From the NCBI RefSeq assembly GCF_014863545.1, contig NZ_CP062260.1, positions 3,100,001 through 3,164,000 of the forward strand: a stretch of DNA of 64,000 bases, in the 5' to 3' direction. The position numbers and the translations under genes are program-made. The notes beneath the pieces were generated by a model. That model was not told the DNA's origin, did not search any database, and was given only the letters and a program-made list of their open reading frames with translations. Every line of letters begins with the position of its first letter. Within the stretch, counting starts at the first letter, position 1. Source of the DNA: Paenibacillus sp. JNUCC32 (GTDB lineage Bacteria; Bacillota; Bacilli; Paenibacillales; Paenibacillaceae). Shown here in pieces: positions 7,264-16,304 of the stretch.

Positions 7264-10200
7264 ATGATGCAAACAGCGGAGAATTGGGTCTGGGAACAGA
7301 TGTTTGACAAATTGCCTTTTGGGGCGATCCTGATTTCTGCGGTTGACGAGCCTGTTGCGATGGTGAACGACCGATTCTGCGAAATAACGGAATCCAAGCG
7401 TTCTGACCTGCTTCAGCTCAAACCTTCCGAAATCCAAGTTCTATCCAACCTATCTTTTCAACAAATATTGCAATCATTGATATATGGCCCAACGTCCACT
7501 CTCTCAAGAGAATCTTATTTTATTCGCCAGGACGGGCGCCAAGTGTATGTCGCCGTGAGTATCTCCCTGCTGGAGCCCCCCTCACAAGACAGGACACCGT
7601 GGATCATGTGCTGCCTGGAACCCGGGACCGTGCAGGAGGGGACGACTTTGCCGCCGATCATCAAGAATGACGAGCTGCTGGCACTGATTTCAAAAAGCGG
7701 ACAAGACCTCATATCCATCAGCAGCGCCGACGGCATTATCGAATACATCTCACCTTCTGCCACTGACATACTGGGATACACCCAAGAGGAAATGTTGGGC
7801 CAACACCGCGGTAAATACTACCATCAAGTCGATTCCGAGCAAATGAAGGAACCAGGCAAACTATTTTCGGAGAAAGATAGCTTCGTTCGACGCATTCGCC
7901 ATAAGGAAGGACATTATTTATGGTTTGAAACGTCGTTTCAGCTCATTCGGGGTGCTCAAGGTGAAATTGACAAGGTACTGGCCATAGGACGAAACATAAC
8001 CAAACGTAAAACGGATGAGGATACGCTGGCCCATGCGCAGCGGATTGCCAAGATCGGTTCCTGGCGCTGGGACTTGATCACGCATACGCTTACCTACAGC
8101 GATGAAATGAGGCGAATTTACGGGTATCAGATCAATGCCATCGAGCCGAATCATGACACGCTGATGTCCCTGGTCATTCCGGAGGATCGCGAACGGCTGG
8201 AACAGGTTGTGCGCACGGCCGTACAGGGTAAAGCAGACGAAATCATATACCGGATCCGGCTTAAAGACGGACAAATACGAACCATCAGAGCCCAGTGGGA
8301 GGTCACCGTTACGAACGAAGGAAGACCTATGGAGATGGTCGGCATGGCACAGGATATTACCGAACAGGTGATGATCGAGCAGCAGTCGCTGGAGAATGAG
8401 AATAAGTACAAGCTCATCACCGAAAATTCGCTCGATTTCATATCGCGAAGCACCATTGACTGCTTTACGTTTCTTTACTGCTCCCCTTCCTGCTACGCCC
8501 TGCTCGGGTATCGCCCCGAAGAGATGGTCGGCACCAGTACTTTTGACTACGTATACGCTGAGGATATTGCGCCGCTACAGGACTATTTAGAGAATTGCCT
8601 GGAAGGCAAAATGCTCACACCGATCACCTTCCGCTATATACATAAGGATGGCAGGCACATCTGGTTTGAGGTCAATTGCAAATATATCAGCACGCAGGGT
8701 GGTCAGAAGAATGAAATTATTTCGATTGCCCGCGACATTTCCGAACGAAAATTAATGGAATTTAAGCTGAAGGAAAGTGAGCAGCGCTACCGTTCCCTGT
8801 TCGAGTACAATCCATCGGCCGTATACTCCATGAATTTGGACGGTGATTATATAACGGCCAACCAGAATCTCCAGGAATTGACGGGATATACGCTAGACGA
8901 GCTTATCGGAATGTATTTCGGGCCGATTGTAGCAGAAAAAGACAAGGCTCGCACGCTGTTTCATTTTAATCAAGCGAAGGAAGGCATACCCCAAAGCTAT
9001 GATCTGACCATCATTCATAAGGATGGACGTCCCATCGAAATCAATACCATCAACATTCCGATTTTCGTGGATGACGAAGTCGTCGGCGTTTATGGCATTA
9101 CCCGGGACATCACCGAACGCATTCGGACGATGGAAGAGATCAAGAAGCTCAGCCGGGAGCTCACCCTGTTGCTGAATACGGTATCGGAGGGCATCATCGG
9201 TCTGGACATTCACGGACAAGTCGCTTTCATCAATCCGGCCGGGGCAGCCATGCTTGATTACGAGCCTGCAACGACCATTGGAAGACCGTGCGACCAGATC
9301 ATCAAGGAAATTCGCCATGACGGTACTTTCTATCGCGGGGAAGATTCTCCTCTCGTTCAGGCAGTCAAACAAGGCGTACCGCTGTCCAGAGCCGAAATCG
9401 TACTCTGGCGAGGAGACGGTACCAGCTTTTTGGCCGATTATCAGGTTAATCCGATTTGGGATCAAGGAGAGCGCAAAGGCGCCGTCATGGTATTCCGCGA
9501 TATTACGGACGAGAAAGAGATCATCCGCGCCAAGGAGAACGCCGAACGGGCGGATCAAGCAAAGACGGAATTTCTCACCATGATGAGCCACGAGCTCCGG
9601 ACGCCGATGAACGGCATTATCGGGATGATCGAGCTGTTAAGCACGACAGAGCTAGACGAAGACCAACAGAATTACATCCATATTCTCATGGAGAGCAGCG
9701 GCTCGCTGCTGCACATCCTGAACGAGATCCTCGATTTCAGTAAAATCGAGACCGGCAATATGACCCTTAATCATGAACCGATTGATTTGCGCTCCTTGCT
9801 CGAAGTCGTCGTTGATTTATTCTCGGCGAAAGCCAAGGAAAAAGGGTTGTCCTTATCGTTCAACATCAACAGCGCCAATGTCCCCGACGTGATTATCGGC
9901 GATGCCCTGCGGCTGCGGCAGGTGCTTGTGAATCTCATCAGCAATGCCATCAAGTTCACGCATGAAGGCAGCATAACGTTGAACGTGGAAGGACTTCGCA
10001 GGACGGGCACCCAAGAGTTCACGCTTGCTTTTCAAGTAAAGGATACGGGAATCGGCATAGCGCCCGAGCTCCAGCATCAGCTGTTCACTTCCTTCTCGCA
10101 GCTGCATCCATCTTTGAACCGTAAATATGGCGGTACCGGATTAGGGCTTGCGATCAGTAAAAAGCTGGTTGAGCTGATGGGCGGCGTCATTGGCGTCGAG

Positions 10201-10278
10201 AGCCGCGAGAATGTCGGTTCTTCCTTCTATTTTACGATTCCGACCCATACGCTGCAGGATGTTCACACGAACCCGTAA
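7264..10278 (+). CDS. Multi-PAS sensor histidine kinase
   Basis: 1004 residues, no membrane segment, so a cytosolic sensor. Six PAS/PAC repeats can be counted: about 10-110, 140-245, 255-365, 380-495, 505-620 and 630-750. Most end in a DITER/NITKR-like PAC motif. The kinase core follows: H-box MSHELRTPMNGIIGM near 772, N-box NLISNAIKFTHEGS near 889, G1 DTGIGI near 926 and G2 GGTGLGLAISKKLVELMGG near 955. There is no receiver domain although the core is of the type common in hybrid kinases, and no response regulator lies nearby. It is therefore an orphan kinase. GGGAGG is 11 nt upstream of the first of two adjacent ATGs. Confidence 0.9.
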   Translation: MMQTAENWVWEQMFDKLPFGAILISAVDEPVAMVNDRFCEITESKRSDLLQLKPSEIQVLSNLSFQQILQSLIYGPTSTLSRESYFIRQDGRQVYVAVSISLLEPPSQDRTPWIMCCLEPGTVQEGTTLPPIIKNDELLALISKSGQDLISISSADGIIEYISPSATDILGYTQEEMLGQHRGKYYHQVDSEQMKEPGKLFSEKDSFVRRIRHKEGHYLWFETSFQLIRGAQGEIDKVLAIGRNITKRKTDEDTLAHAQRIAKIGSWRWDLITHTLTYSDEMRRIYGYQINAIEPNHDTLMSLVIPEDRERLEQVVRTAVQGKADEIIYRIRLKDGQIRTIRAQWEVTVTNEGRPMEMVGMAQDITEQVMIEQQSLENENKYKLITENSLDFISRSTIDCFTFLYCSPSCYALLGYRPEEMVGTSTFDYVYAEDIAPLQDYLENCLEGKMLTPITFRYIHKDGRHIWFEVNCKYISTQGGQKNEIISIARDISERKLMEFKLKESEQRYRSLFEYNPSAVYSMNLDGDYITANQNLQELTGYTLDELIGMYFGPIVAEKDKARTLFHFNQAKEGIPQSYDLTIIHKDGRPIEINTINIPIFVDDEVVGVYGITRDITERIRTMEEIKKLSRELTLLLNTVSEGIIGLDIHGQVAFINPAGAAMLDYEPATTIGRPCDQIIKEIRHDGTFYRGEDSPLVQAVKQGVPLSRAEIVLWRGDGTSFLADYQVNPIWDQGERKGAVMVFRDITDEKEIIRAKENAERADQAKTEFLTMMSHELRTPMNGIIGMIELLSTTELDEDQQNYIHILMESSGSLLHILNEILDFSKIETGNMTLNHEPIDLRSLLEVVVDLFSAKAKEKGLSLSFNINSANVPDVIIGDALRLRQVLVNLISNAIKFTHEGSITLNVEGLRRTGTQEFTLAFQVKDTGIGIAPELQHQLFTSFSQLHPSLNRKYGGTGLGLAISKKLVELMGGVIGVESRENVGSSFYFTIPTHTLQDVHTNP

Positions 10279-10314
10279 CATTCGGTCACTTTTCGTTCTC
10301 AATCTAACTGCGTC

Positions 10315-10360
10315 AAAAAAAGGTGATCCACGGCTTCTTATGCTGTGGACCACCTTTTTT
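10315..10360. terminator. Bidirectional terminator between histidine kinase and pepF
   Basis: AAAAAAAGGTG-a-TCCAC pairs with GTGGA-CCACCTTTTTT around a 14-nt loop; A-run and T-run flank the stem, so it can serve both convergent genes. Confidence 0.85.
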
Positions 10361-10391
10361 CTCGTTTTCGCACCGAGTGATCGGTTTCGTT

Positions 10392-12191
10392 CTATTGGTA
10401 GAGGGATTCCAGTTCGTCTACCAGTTTGCCTACATAAGCCACCGCTTTGGAAATTGGCTCCGACGTGGACATATCGACGCCCGCCATGGCCATCAATTCC
10501 AGCGGGCTCTTGCTGCCGCCGGCCTTGAGCACTTGAAGCCATCGGTCCACGGCCGGTTGGCCCTCCTCGCGGATCAGCTGCGCCGCAGCTGTTGAAGCGG
10601 TCAAGCCTGCCGCATAGGTGTAAGGGTATAGTCCCATATAGTAATGCGGTTGCCGCATCCAGGTAAGCTTCGCGCCTTCGTCCAGTTCCACGGTGTCTCC
10701 CCAAAAATCGGAAAGCACTGCGCCCTTAAGCTCGGACAGCTTGTCTGCCGTAATCGGTTCATCGGCCATCGCATGGCGGTATACCCTTCTCTGCATTTCC
10801 GCTTCCAGAAGGTGCGTCACGTAATTGTGGTAATAGGTGCTCAGCAGTTGGAGAATGATCCAGCGCCGCATCCGCTTATCCTCGGATTGACTCAGCAAGT
10901 GATCCGCCAAGAGAAGCTCGTTCATCGTTGACGGCGCTTCGATAAAATACATGGACGGACGGGCATTGGTGATGCGCTGATAGCGTGCAGCGAGCATCAA
11001 ATGGCCCGCATGCCCTACCTCGTGTGCTAACGTGAAGGCATTGCGCATATTGTCCGCCCATGCCATCAGGATATAGGAATGCACTCCGTAAACCGATGAA
11101 CAGAACGCTCCTGTAGATTTGCCGATATTATCGGCATAGTCCACCCAGCGGTTGGAGAACGCGGATTCAACGATCTCGCCGTATTCGGGACCAAGAATCG
11201 ACAAGGCGCTGGAGATGGTGGCACAAGCTTCTTCATAGGTTACGCTTGGATTGAAATCCGGATCCATCGGCGCTTTCAAATCGCAGAACAGCATCTGATC
11301 CAGACCAAGCTCGCGTTTCTTCAGCTTCATCAGCCTGCGCATATGCGGAGCAAGCTCTTTCAGAATCGTATCGTGGATATGAGTGTACATATCCATTGTC
11401 ACTTGCTGGGGCTTGAGCAGCATATCCGTAACGGAGTCATACCCGCGAAGCCGGGACAGCACCACCTGCTTCTTCACTTCCGTGGCGTACGCCTCGGCAA
11501 AAGTGTGACGCGCCCCCTGCAGCGACTTCGTAAAAGACGCATAGGCTTCGCGCCGAAGCTCCGTATCCTCGGACATTTCGTAGGAATTCTCGTACAGACG
11601 GAACGAGACCGGCTTGGTTTCATCATTCACTTGAATGTCATCAAAGGTCATATCCGACAGCTTGCTGCGCAAATAGATGCGGTAAGGAGAACCGAGCACC
11701 TCGCCCAGCGATGCAAGCACGCTCTCCGTCTCAGGACTCAAGCGGTGAGGCTTGGACTCCAGCAGCAGCGTCAAGCTTCGGGCATAAGGCGCCAGCCCTT
11801 CTTCCTTCGTTATGTAATGCTCGATGGTTCCGTCCTGGAGGTCCAGCAGCTCCGATTCAATAAAAGTTAAGGAGGACTGGATGCGGGACAACACATCGCC
11901 CGTTTTGGCCGAATTCGCCAGGTTGGACGGGTTGGTTCCGTCTTCCGACTGACGCAGTCTGGCATATGCCCCGACTCGGCCGATGCTCTCCATCAACGCT
12001 TCCTGTTCATTTAGGCATTCGAGAAGTACAGATGCACCATCGCCTAGCCTGCCCTTAAACCGCGTCAATTGAGCAGCTTGCGATTCAAGCGCTTTGAGAC
12101 CCGCTTCAAATTCTTCTTGCGAGACAAACAAATCATCCAGATTCCAGGTAGCCTCGATTGGAACCTCACTTCGTGTCAGCAATTTCCCCAT
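10392..12191 (-). CDS. pepF: Oligoendopeptidase F (M3 family metallopeptidase)
   Basis: 599 residues, the usual length for PepF. The zinc-binding motif HEVGH is in FTLAHEVGHAGHLMLA near residue 388, with the downstream Glu in FIEAPSTMNELLLADHLL. M3 enzymes hydrolyse short peptides in the cytosol. The N-terminal region (LTRSEVPIEATWNLDDLF) is also characteristic of PepF. AGGAG lies 8 nt before the ATG at 12191. The gene is monocistronic and convergent with the histidine kinase. Confidence 0.93.
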   Translation of the reverse strand: MGKLLTRSEVPIEATWNLDDLFVSQEEFEAGLKALESQAAQLTRFKGRLGDGASVLLECLNEQEALMESIGRVGAYARLRQSEDGTNPSNLANSAKTGDVLSRIQSSLTFIESELLDLQDGTIEHYITKEEGLAPYARSLTLLLESKPHRLSPETESVLASLGEVLGSPYRIYLRSKLSDMTFDDIQVNDETKPVSFRLYENSYEMSEDTELRREAYASFTKSLQGARHTFAEAYATEVKKQVVLSRLRGYDSVTDMLLKPQQVTMDMYTHIHDTILKELAPHMRRLMKLKKRELGLDQMLFCDLKAPMDPDFNPSVTYEEACATISSALSILGPEYGEIVESAFSNRWVDYADNIGKSTGAFCSSVYGVHSYILMAWADNMRNAFTLAHEVGHAGHLMLAARYQRITNARPSMYFIEAPSTMNELLLADHLLSQSEDKRMRRWIILQLLSTYYHNYVTHLLEAEMQRRVYRHAMADEPITADKLSELKGAVLSDFWGDTVELDEGAKLTWMRQPHYYMGLYPYTYAAGLTASTAAAQLIREEGQPAVDRWLQVLKAGGSKSPLELMAMAGVDMSTSEPISKAVAYVGKLVDELESLYQ

Positions 12192-12312
12192 GGATACAGC
12201 TCCTCTCCTGTCTTAAGCGATCACTGGCTGCTGCACGGCTTAAGGATTAGCAGCAGCGTCACCCTTCCATCTTATCACAGTTTTTTACGGGAAACGCCTC
12301 CTCATTTAAGCC

Positions 12313-12342
12313 TTGACTTCCGACCGTGTTTATGGATATAGT
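12313..12342 (+). promoter_or_regulatory. Promoter of the mutS2-like gene leader
   Basis: TTGACT and TATAGT are separated by 18 nt, each one mismatch from the sigma-A consensus. Transcription would start near 12349, giving an untranslated leader of about 395 nt before the 12745 start codon. Confidence 0.65.
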
Positions 12343-12375
12343 TAATCCATACTCTTATCTAAAGGAGAGATTTTG

Positions 12376-12399
12376 ATGTCGGTGGTCGTTCTTAACTAA
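12376..12399 (+). CDS. Seven-residue leader peptide MSVVVLN
   Basis: AAAGGAG is followed after 8 nt by ATG-TCG-GTG-GTC-GTT-CTT-AAC-TAA. The last four codons (GTTCTTAACTAA, 12388-12399) are perfectly complementary to 12492-12503 downstream. A short translated frame whose end is one arm of a stable stem is the hallmark of ribosome-stalling leader peptides that control antibiotic resistance or amino-acid genes. The codons are not enriched for one amino acid other than valine (three), so drug or ribosome-state sensing seems more likely than amino-acid sensing, though valine supply is an alternative. Too short to be supported by homology. Confidence 0.6.
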   Translation: MSVVVLN

Positions 12400-12503
12400 C
12401 CCAATTTCATATGGATCGAAATGTAAAATTCTGGGCATTTCCTTTTTGGGGATATGTTTTTTTTTGATGGATTCTCATTTCGTCCGTTGAATTAGTTAAG
12501 AAC
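12388..12503 (+). promoter_or_regulatory. Attenuator stem: 12-bp perfect inverted repeat in the mutS2-like leader
   Basis: GTTCTTAACTAA (12388-12399) and TTAGTTAAGAAC (12492-12503) are exact reverse complements. The left arm is the 3' end of the leader peptide frame including its stop. A ribosome translating or stalled on the leader would mask the left arm and free the right arm, changing the fold upstream of two terminators. The 92-nt loop contains U-rich tracts (nine T at 12458-12466 region) and a minor GAAATG/CATTTC stem. Confidence 0.6.
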
Positions 12504-12554
12504 TGCGGATATCAATTGAAGCCCCTTTAGGGTTTATTTCGATATGATATGGTC

Positions 12555-12583
12555 ATCCGTGCTGAGTTCAGCACGGATTTTTT
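12555..12583 (+). terminator. Intrinsic terminator 1 in the mutS2-like leader
   Basis: ATCCGTGCTGA pairs perfectly with TCAGCACGGAT around a GT loop and runs into TTTTTT. It lies between the leader peptide and the structural gene, so it must be read through for expression. Confidence 0.8.
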
Positions 12584-12656
12584 GGGTCTCCCCTCTTTAC
12601 TCAGCGGGGTTATTTGGAGATGTCCCACGCCATATCCATCGGAATAACGGTCTTTG

Positions 12657-12697
12657 GGCGGAAAGCGAACCTGAGTAGTTCGCTTTCCGCCTTTTTT
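12657..12697 (+). terminator. Intrinsic terminator 2 in the mutS2-like leader
   Basis: GGCGGAAAGCGAAC pairs perfectly (14 bp) with GTTCGCTTTCCGCC around CTGAGTA, followed by TTTTTT. It ends 47 nt before the ATG of the structural gene and after any plausible promoter, making a second block to transcription. Confidence 0.82.
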
Positions 12698-12744
12698 GCG
12701 TTGTATTACCTTCCATCATTTTAGTCTAAAGGAGAATGTAACCC

Positions 12745-14706
12745 ATGAAGCCATTGGCATTAAACAAATTGGAGTATGAGAAAATACGCACCGAACTCGA
12801 ACGCTTTGCCGTATCCTATCTGGGCATTTCGCACATTCAGAAGATGGCCCCCCTCACCCAGATGAAGGCCATCCGTAATAAGCTCAATGAAACGGAGGAA
12901 GCCAAAACCCTGCTGCAAAGCGGGGCTAGCGTGCCTATTCCCTCACTGGAGGGCGTTGAGTTGATCCTGGATTTGCTCGGCACCGGATATGTCCTGTCCG
13001 AGCGCGATTTCGGCCATTTGGTCCAGTATCTCAGAAGCTGCCGTCAGCTCATTCAATATATGGCCGCCAAGAGCAGCATTGCTCCGACGATCAGTTCCTA
13101 CGCCTCTTCCATGCATGAACTGCGCCCGCTCCTGTCCGAAATCGAACGCAGCATTCATGCCGGCCGCGTTGTGGATGGCGCCAGCAAAGACCTGGCGAAA
13201 ATCCGCAAGAAAATCATCGTAACCGAGGAACGGATCAAGCGTAAGCTCGACAGCCTGATGAGCCGTTACAAAGGGATCATGCAAGAGCATGTCGTCAGCA
13301 AACGCGGAGGACGTTACGTGCTGCCCATCAAGAAGGAACACCGAAAAGCCGTGAGTGGCTCGATTCTGGATGAATCGGCCAGCGGGCAGACGGTATTCAT
13401 CGAACCAGCCGATATGCAGGGGCTTCAGATGGAACTGAACCACCTGCAAGCCGATGAGGTCCGGGAAGAAACCAAAGTGCTGAGCGATTTGACGGCACTC
13501 GTCGAGCAGTATCAATACGAACTGAGAACCAACGCCGATACCGTCGGAATCTACGACTACATCATAGCCAGGGGCAAATACGCGATTTCCATCGGAGGGC
13601 GCAATGTGGATCTGAACCAGGAGGGATTCATCCATCTCAAATCCGCGGTTCACCCTTTAATCGGCTCCTCCATGGTACCGCTGGACTTCACCATCGGGAA
13701 ACGATATAAAACCTTAATCATAACGGGTCCAAATACCGGCGGCAAAACTTCAGCGCTGAAGACGGTTGGGCTGATCACCATTATGGTTCAGTCCGGTTTG
13801 CTGGTTCCCGTAGCGGAGGGCAGCCATTGCGCCGTCTTTGACGAGGTGTCCGTCGACATCGGGGACGGGCAGAGTTTGGAGCATGCCCTGAGCACATTCT
13901 CGGCCCATATCCGCAACATCCGCGACATTTTGCAGACGGCCGGCAGGTCCACGCTGGTATTGCTCGATGAAATGGCTTCCGGAACGGACCCGGGTGAAGG
14001 CGTCGGGTTGTCCATCGCCATTCTGGAAGAGCTGTTTCAACGTCAAGCAACGGTCGTGGTCACTACCCATTTTACCGAAATTAAAAATTTTGCCGATCGC
14101 ACGGCAGGCTTTGAGAATGCCCGCATGGAATTTGATGCCGACACCCTCGAGCCGCTTTACCGCCTGCGGATTGGTGAAGCCGGTCACAGTTATGCTTTTG
14201 TCATCGCTGCTAAGCTGGGGATTCCGGAAGCGATCATAGCCAGATCGCGGGAAATCACGGAGGCGGGGACGACAAGAGGTATTGCGGCCTACAGTCACGA
14301 GGATAGCTCGGACACCGAAGAACGGGCCGGAGAACCAACCCCGGGTGAATACGATTCCTTCCCTATCGAGGGTCCGGATCAACCCGTAGACGACAAGAAT
14401 AAAGAAGACGAAGCCCCCGCCTCTTCCCTTTATCAGCTAGGAGATCGGGTCTATGTGCCATATTTGAAACGAAGCGGCACCGTTTATGAAACCATGGACG
14501 CTAGAGGTCATATCGGTGTCATGATTCAACAGGAGCGTTTGAAAATCAACCATAAACGGTTGAAGCCCTATATTGCGGCAAAGGATCTCTACCCGGAGGA
14601 TTATGATCTGGATATCGTCTTTGAAAGCAAAGAGAACCGGAAGAAGCGCAATTTGATGAAGCGCAAGCATGTTGAAGGATTGCAAATTGAAACGAAGCCG
14701 GAGTAA
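12745..14706 (+). CDS. MutS2-like ATPase lacking the Smr nuclease domain
   Basis: 653 residues. It aligns by eye with the MutS2 core: helical lever/clamp region (about 1-310), then a MutS-type ABC ATPase with Walker A GPNTGGKTSALKT near 327 and Walker B TLVLLDEMASGTDP near 405, and HFTEIKNFAD after it. A charged insert (about 515-558) precedes a KOW-like QLGDRVYVPYLKRSGTVYE near 560. The C-terminal Smr endonuclease domain of full MutS2 (about 785 residues in B. subtilis) is absent; the tail is merely basic. MutS2 of B. subtilis binds and splits collided ribosomes, so a ribosome-rescue or resistance role is plausible, especially given the attenuator upstream. DNA recombination control is the alternative. 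AAAGGAG lies 9-10 nt before the ATG. Confidence 0.85.
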   Translation: MKPLALNKLEYEKIRTELERFAVSYLGISHIQKMAPLTQMKAIRNKLNETEEAKTLLQSGASVPIPSLEGVELILDLLGTGYVLSERDFGHLVQYLRSCRQLIQYMAAKSSIAPTISSYASSMHELRPLLSEIERSIHAGRVVDGASKDLAKIRKKIIVTEERIKRKLDSLMSRYKGIMQEHVVSKRGGRYVLPIKKEHRKAVSGSILDESASGQTVFIEPADMQGLQMELNHLQADEVREETKVLSDLTALVEQYQYELRTNADTVGIYDYIIARGKYAISIGGRNVDLNQEGFIHLKSAVHPLIGSSMVPLDFTIGKRYKTLIITGPNTGGKTSALKTVGLITIMVQSGLLVPVAEGSHCAVFDEVSVDIGDGQSLEHALSTFSAHIRNIRDILQTAGRSTLVLLDEMASGTDPGEGVGLSIAILEELFQRQATVVVTTHFTEIKNFADRTAGFENARMEFDADTLEPLYRLRIGEAGHSYAFVIAAKLGIPEAIIARSREITEAGTTRGIAAYSHEDSSDTEERAGEPTPGEYDSFPIEGPDQPVDDKNKEDEAPASSLYQLGDRVYVPYLKRSGTVYETMDARGHIGVMIQQERLKINHKRLKPYIAAKDLYPEDYDLDIVFESKENRKKRNLMKRKHVEGLQIETKPE

Positions 14707-14794
14707 CGATGCCTGGATCGATAAGTCGGGCGAATGCACGAACACGAATAACGAAATAAAGAAACATGAACCATATATTGAAGGAGAGATAACG

Positions 14795-15313
14795 ATGAAC
14801 ATACGTACCGAAACCAAGAATGATTATGAGCAGGTCAACGAGCTGCTCATCCAGGCTTTTTCCGGTCAGGAAGAAGCGATCCTGGTACAACGATTGCGGG
14901 AAGACGGAGCTTTTGAAAGGGAATTGTCCATGGTTGCCGAAGAGGACGGGATCATCAAGGGGCATATTATGTTTAGCCGGGGGAGCCTTCTTGACGGCGA
15001 TCATACCCATCGGGTAGCTGCGCTAGGGCCGCTGGCTGTGCTTCCGAAGTATCAACGGCAGGGGATCGGCGGGCAACTGATTGAAGAGGGGAAACGGCGG
15101 TGTCTCTCGCATGGCTATCCGCTTGTGTTTCTGTTCGGCCATCCTTCGTATTATCCGCGTTACGGTTTTGTCCAGGCCCGAAACCATGGAATCGATGTAT
15201 CCCAATTCGCCGTTTCCGATGAGGCGTTCATGGTCGCCGAGCTTCAGCAAGGCGCACTTCATGACCTTCATGGCGAATTCCGTTTTCATTCCGCATTCGA
15301 AAATTTGGGGTAA
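14795..15313 (+). CDS. GNAT-family N-acetyltransferase (YhbS-like)
   Basis: 172 residues of the COG3153 type: MNIRTETKNDYEQVNELLIQ at the start, AALGPLAVLPKYQRQGIGGQ with the acetyl-CoA pyrophosphate-binding loop, then VFLFGHPSYYPRYGFVQA, which is typical of YhbS-like proteins. I place the start at ATG 14795 (AAGGAGAG 7 nt upstream); the frame extends 42 codons upstream as low-complexity sequence overlapping the mutS2-like gene's end. The gap to the mutS2-like stop is 88 nt and no terminator is seen, so co-transcription is likely. Confidence 0.85.
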   Translation: MNIRTETKNDYEQVNELLIQAFSGQEEAILVQRLREDGAFERELSMVAEEDGIIKGHIMFSRGSLLDGDHTHRVAALGPLAVLPKYQRQGIGGQLIEEGKRRCLSHGYPLVFLFGHPSYYPRYGFVQARNHGIDVSQFAVSDEAFMVAELQQGALHDLHGEFRFHSAFENLG

Positions 15314-15436
15314 GCCGAACTTCATAGACCGTGTCATCCGAGTGGTAGGGTTGAGGCAAGCAATCCTTGGTGGCATTCAGCTTTCAATATGTTGTACAAT
15401 AAAGTCTAAATGACTATTTGAAGGATGGTTTTCAAC

Positions 15437-16300
15437 ATGTATGTAGCTCAAGGTTGGCAAGATTACGAGGTCATCGACACCGGTGGCGGTGAGAAGCTGG
15501 AGCGCTGGGGCGATGTCATTCTAAGGCGTCCGGATCCGCAGATCATTTGGCCGATTGAACGTGAAGACGGACAATGGCGCAATGTACACGGACATTATCA
15601 CCGCAGCTCGTCCGGCGGCGGGCAATGGGACATGAAAAAGCAGCTGCCGGATCGATGGACCATCTCGTACGACCAATTGAAATTTCATATCCGACCGACC
15701 AATTTTAAACATACCGGCTTGTTCCCGGAGCAGGCTGCGAACTGGCGCTGGATGATGGACAAAATCGCTTCCGCCGGTCGTCCGATCAGCGTGCTGAACC
15801 TGTTCGCCTATACGGGCGGAGCTACCGTCGCTGCGGCCTCTGCCGGTGCTCAGGTCGTCCACGTGGATGCTGCGAAGGGGATGGTTCAATGGGCCAAGGA
15901 AAACGCGGCATTGTCCGGCCTGGCTGACCGCCCTATACGTTATATTACGGATGACGTGTTTAAATTCGTGCAGCGGGAACAGCGTCGAGGAAACAAATAC
16001 GATGCGATCATTATGGATCCTCCCTCTTATGGGCGCGGACCAAGCGGAGAAACGTGGAAGCTGGAACAGAGCCTGTATCCATTCCTCGAAAGCTGCATGA
16101 GCATCGTATCGGATAACCCGCTGTTCATGCTGATTAACTCCTACACGACCGGCATCTCCCCGACCGTTCTGAACAACATGCTCACCATGACCATGAAGCC
16201 GAAGTACGGCGGATTGATCAGCGCAGGCGAAATCGGATTGCCGATTACCCGCTCCGGCATGAACCTGCCATGCGGCATCCTGGGCAGATGGGAGTCCTGA
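15437..16300 (+). CDS. Class I SAM-dependent methyltransferase (RlmI-like)
   Basis: 287 residues. SAM-binding motif I is in SVLNLFAYTGGATVAAASAG, motif II is the acidic VVHVDAAKGMV, and motif IV is AIIMDPPSYGRGP. DPPSYGRG and the preceding long N-terminal RNA-binding-like region are characteristic of the COG1092 (RlmI/RlmK) rRNA methyltransferases. The exact target base is not deducible. ATG 15437 has GAAGGA about 10 nt upstream; the ATG at 15425 overlaps that Shine-Dalgarno. The next gene, a pseudouridine synthase, starts 4 nt after the stop, so these two are a translationally coupled RNA-modification pair. Confidence 0.82.
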   Translation: MYVAQGWQDYEVIDTGGGEKLERWGDVILRRPDPQIIWPIEREDGQWRNVHGHYHRSSSGGGQWDMKKQLPDRWTISYDQLKFHIRPTNFKHTGLFPEQAANWRWMMDKIASAGRPISVLNLFAYTGGATVAAASAGAQVVHVDAAKGMVQWAKENAALSGLADRPIRYITDDVFKFVQREQRRGNKYDAIIMDPPSYGRGPSGETWKLEQSLYPFLESCMSIVSDNPLFMLINSYTTGISPTVLNNMLTMTMKPKYGGLISAGEIGLPITRSGMNLPCGILGRWES

Positions 16301-16304
16301 TTCG

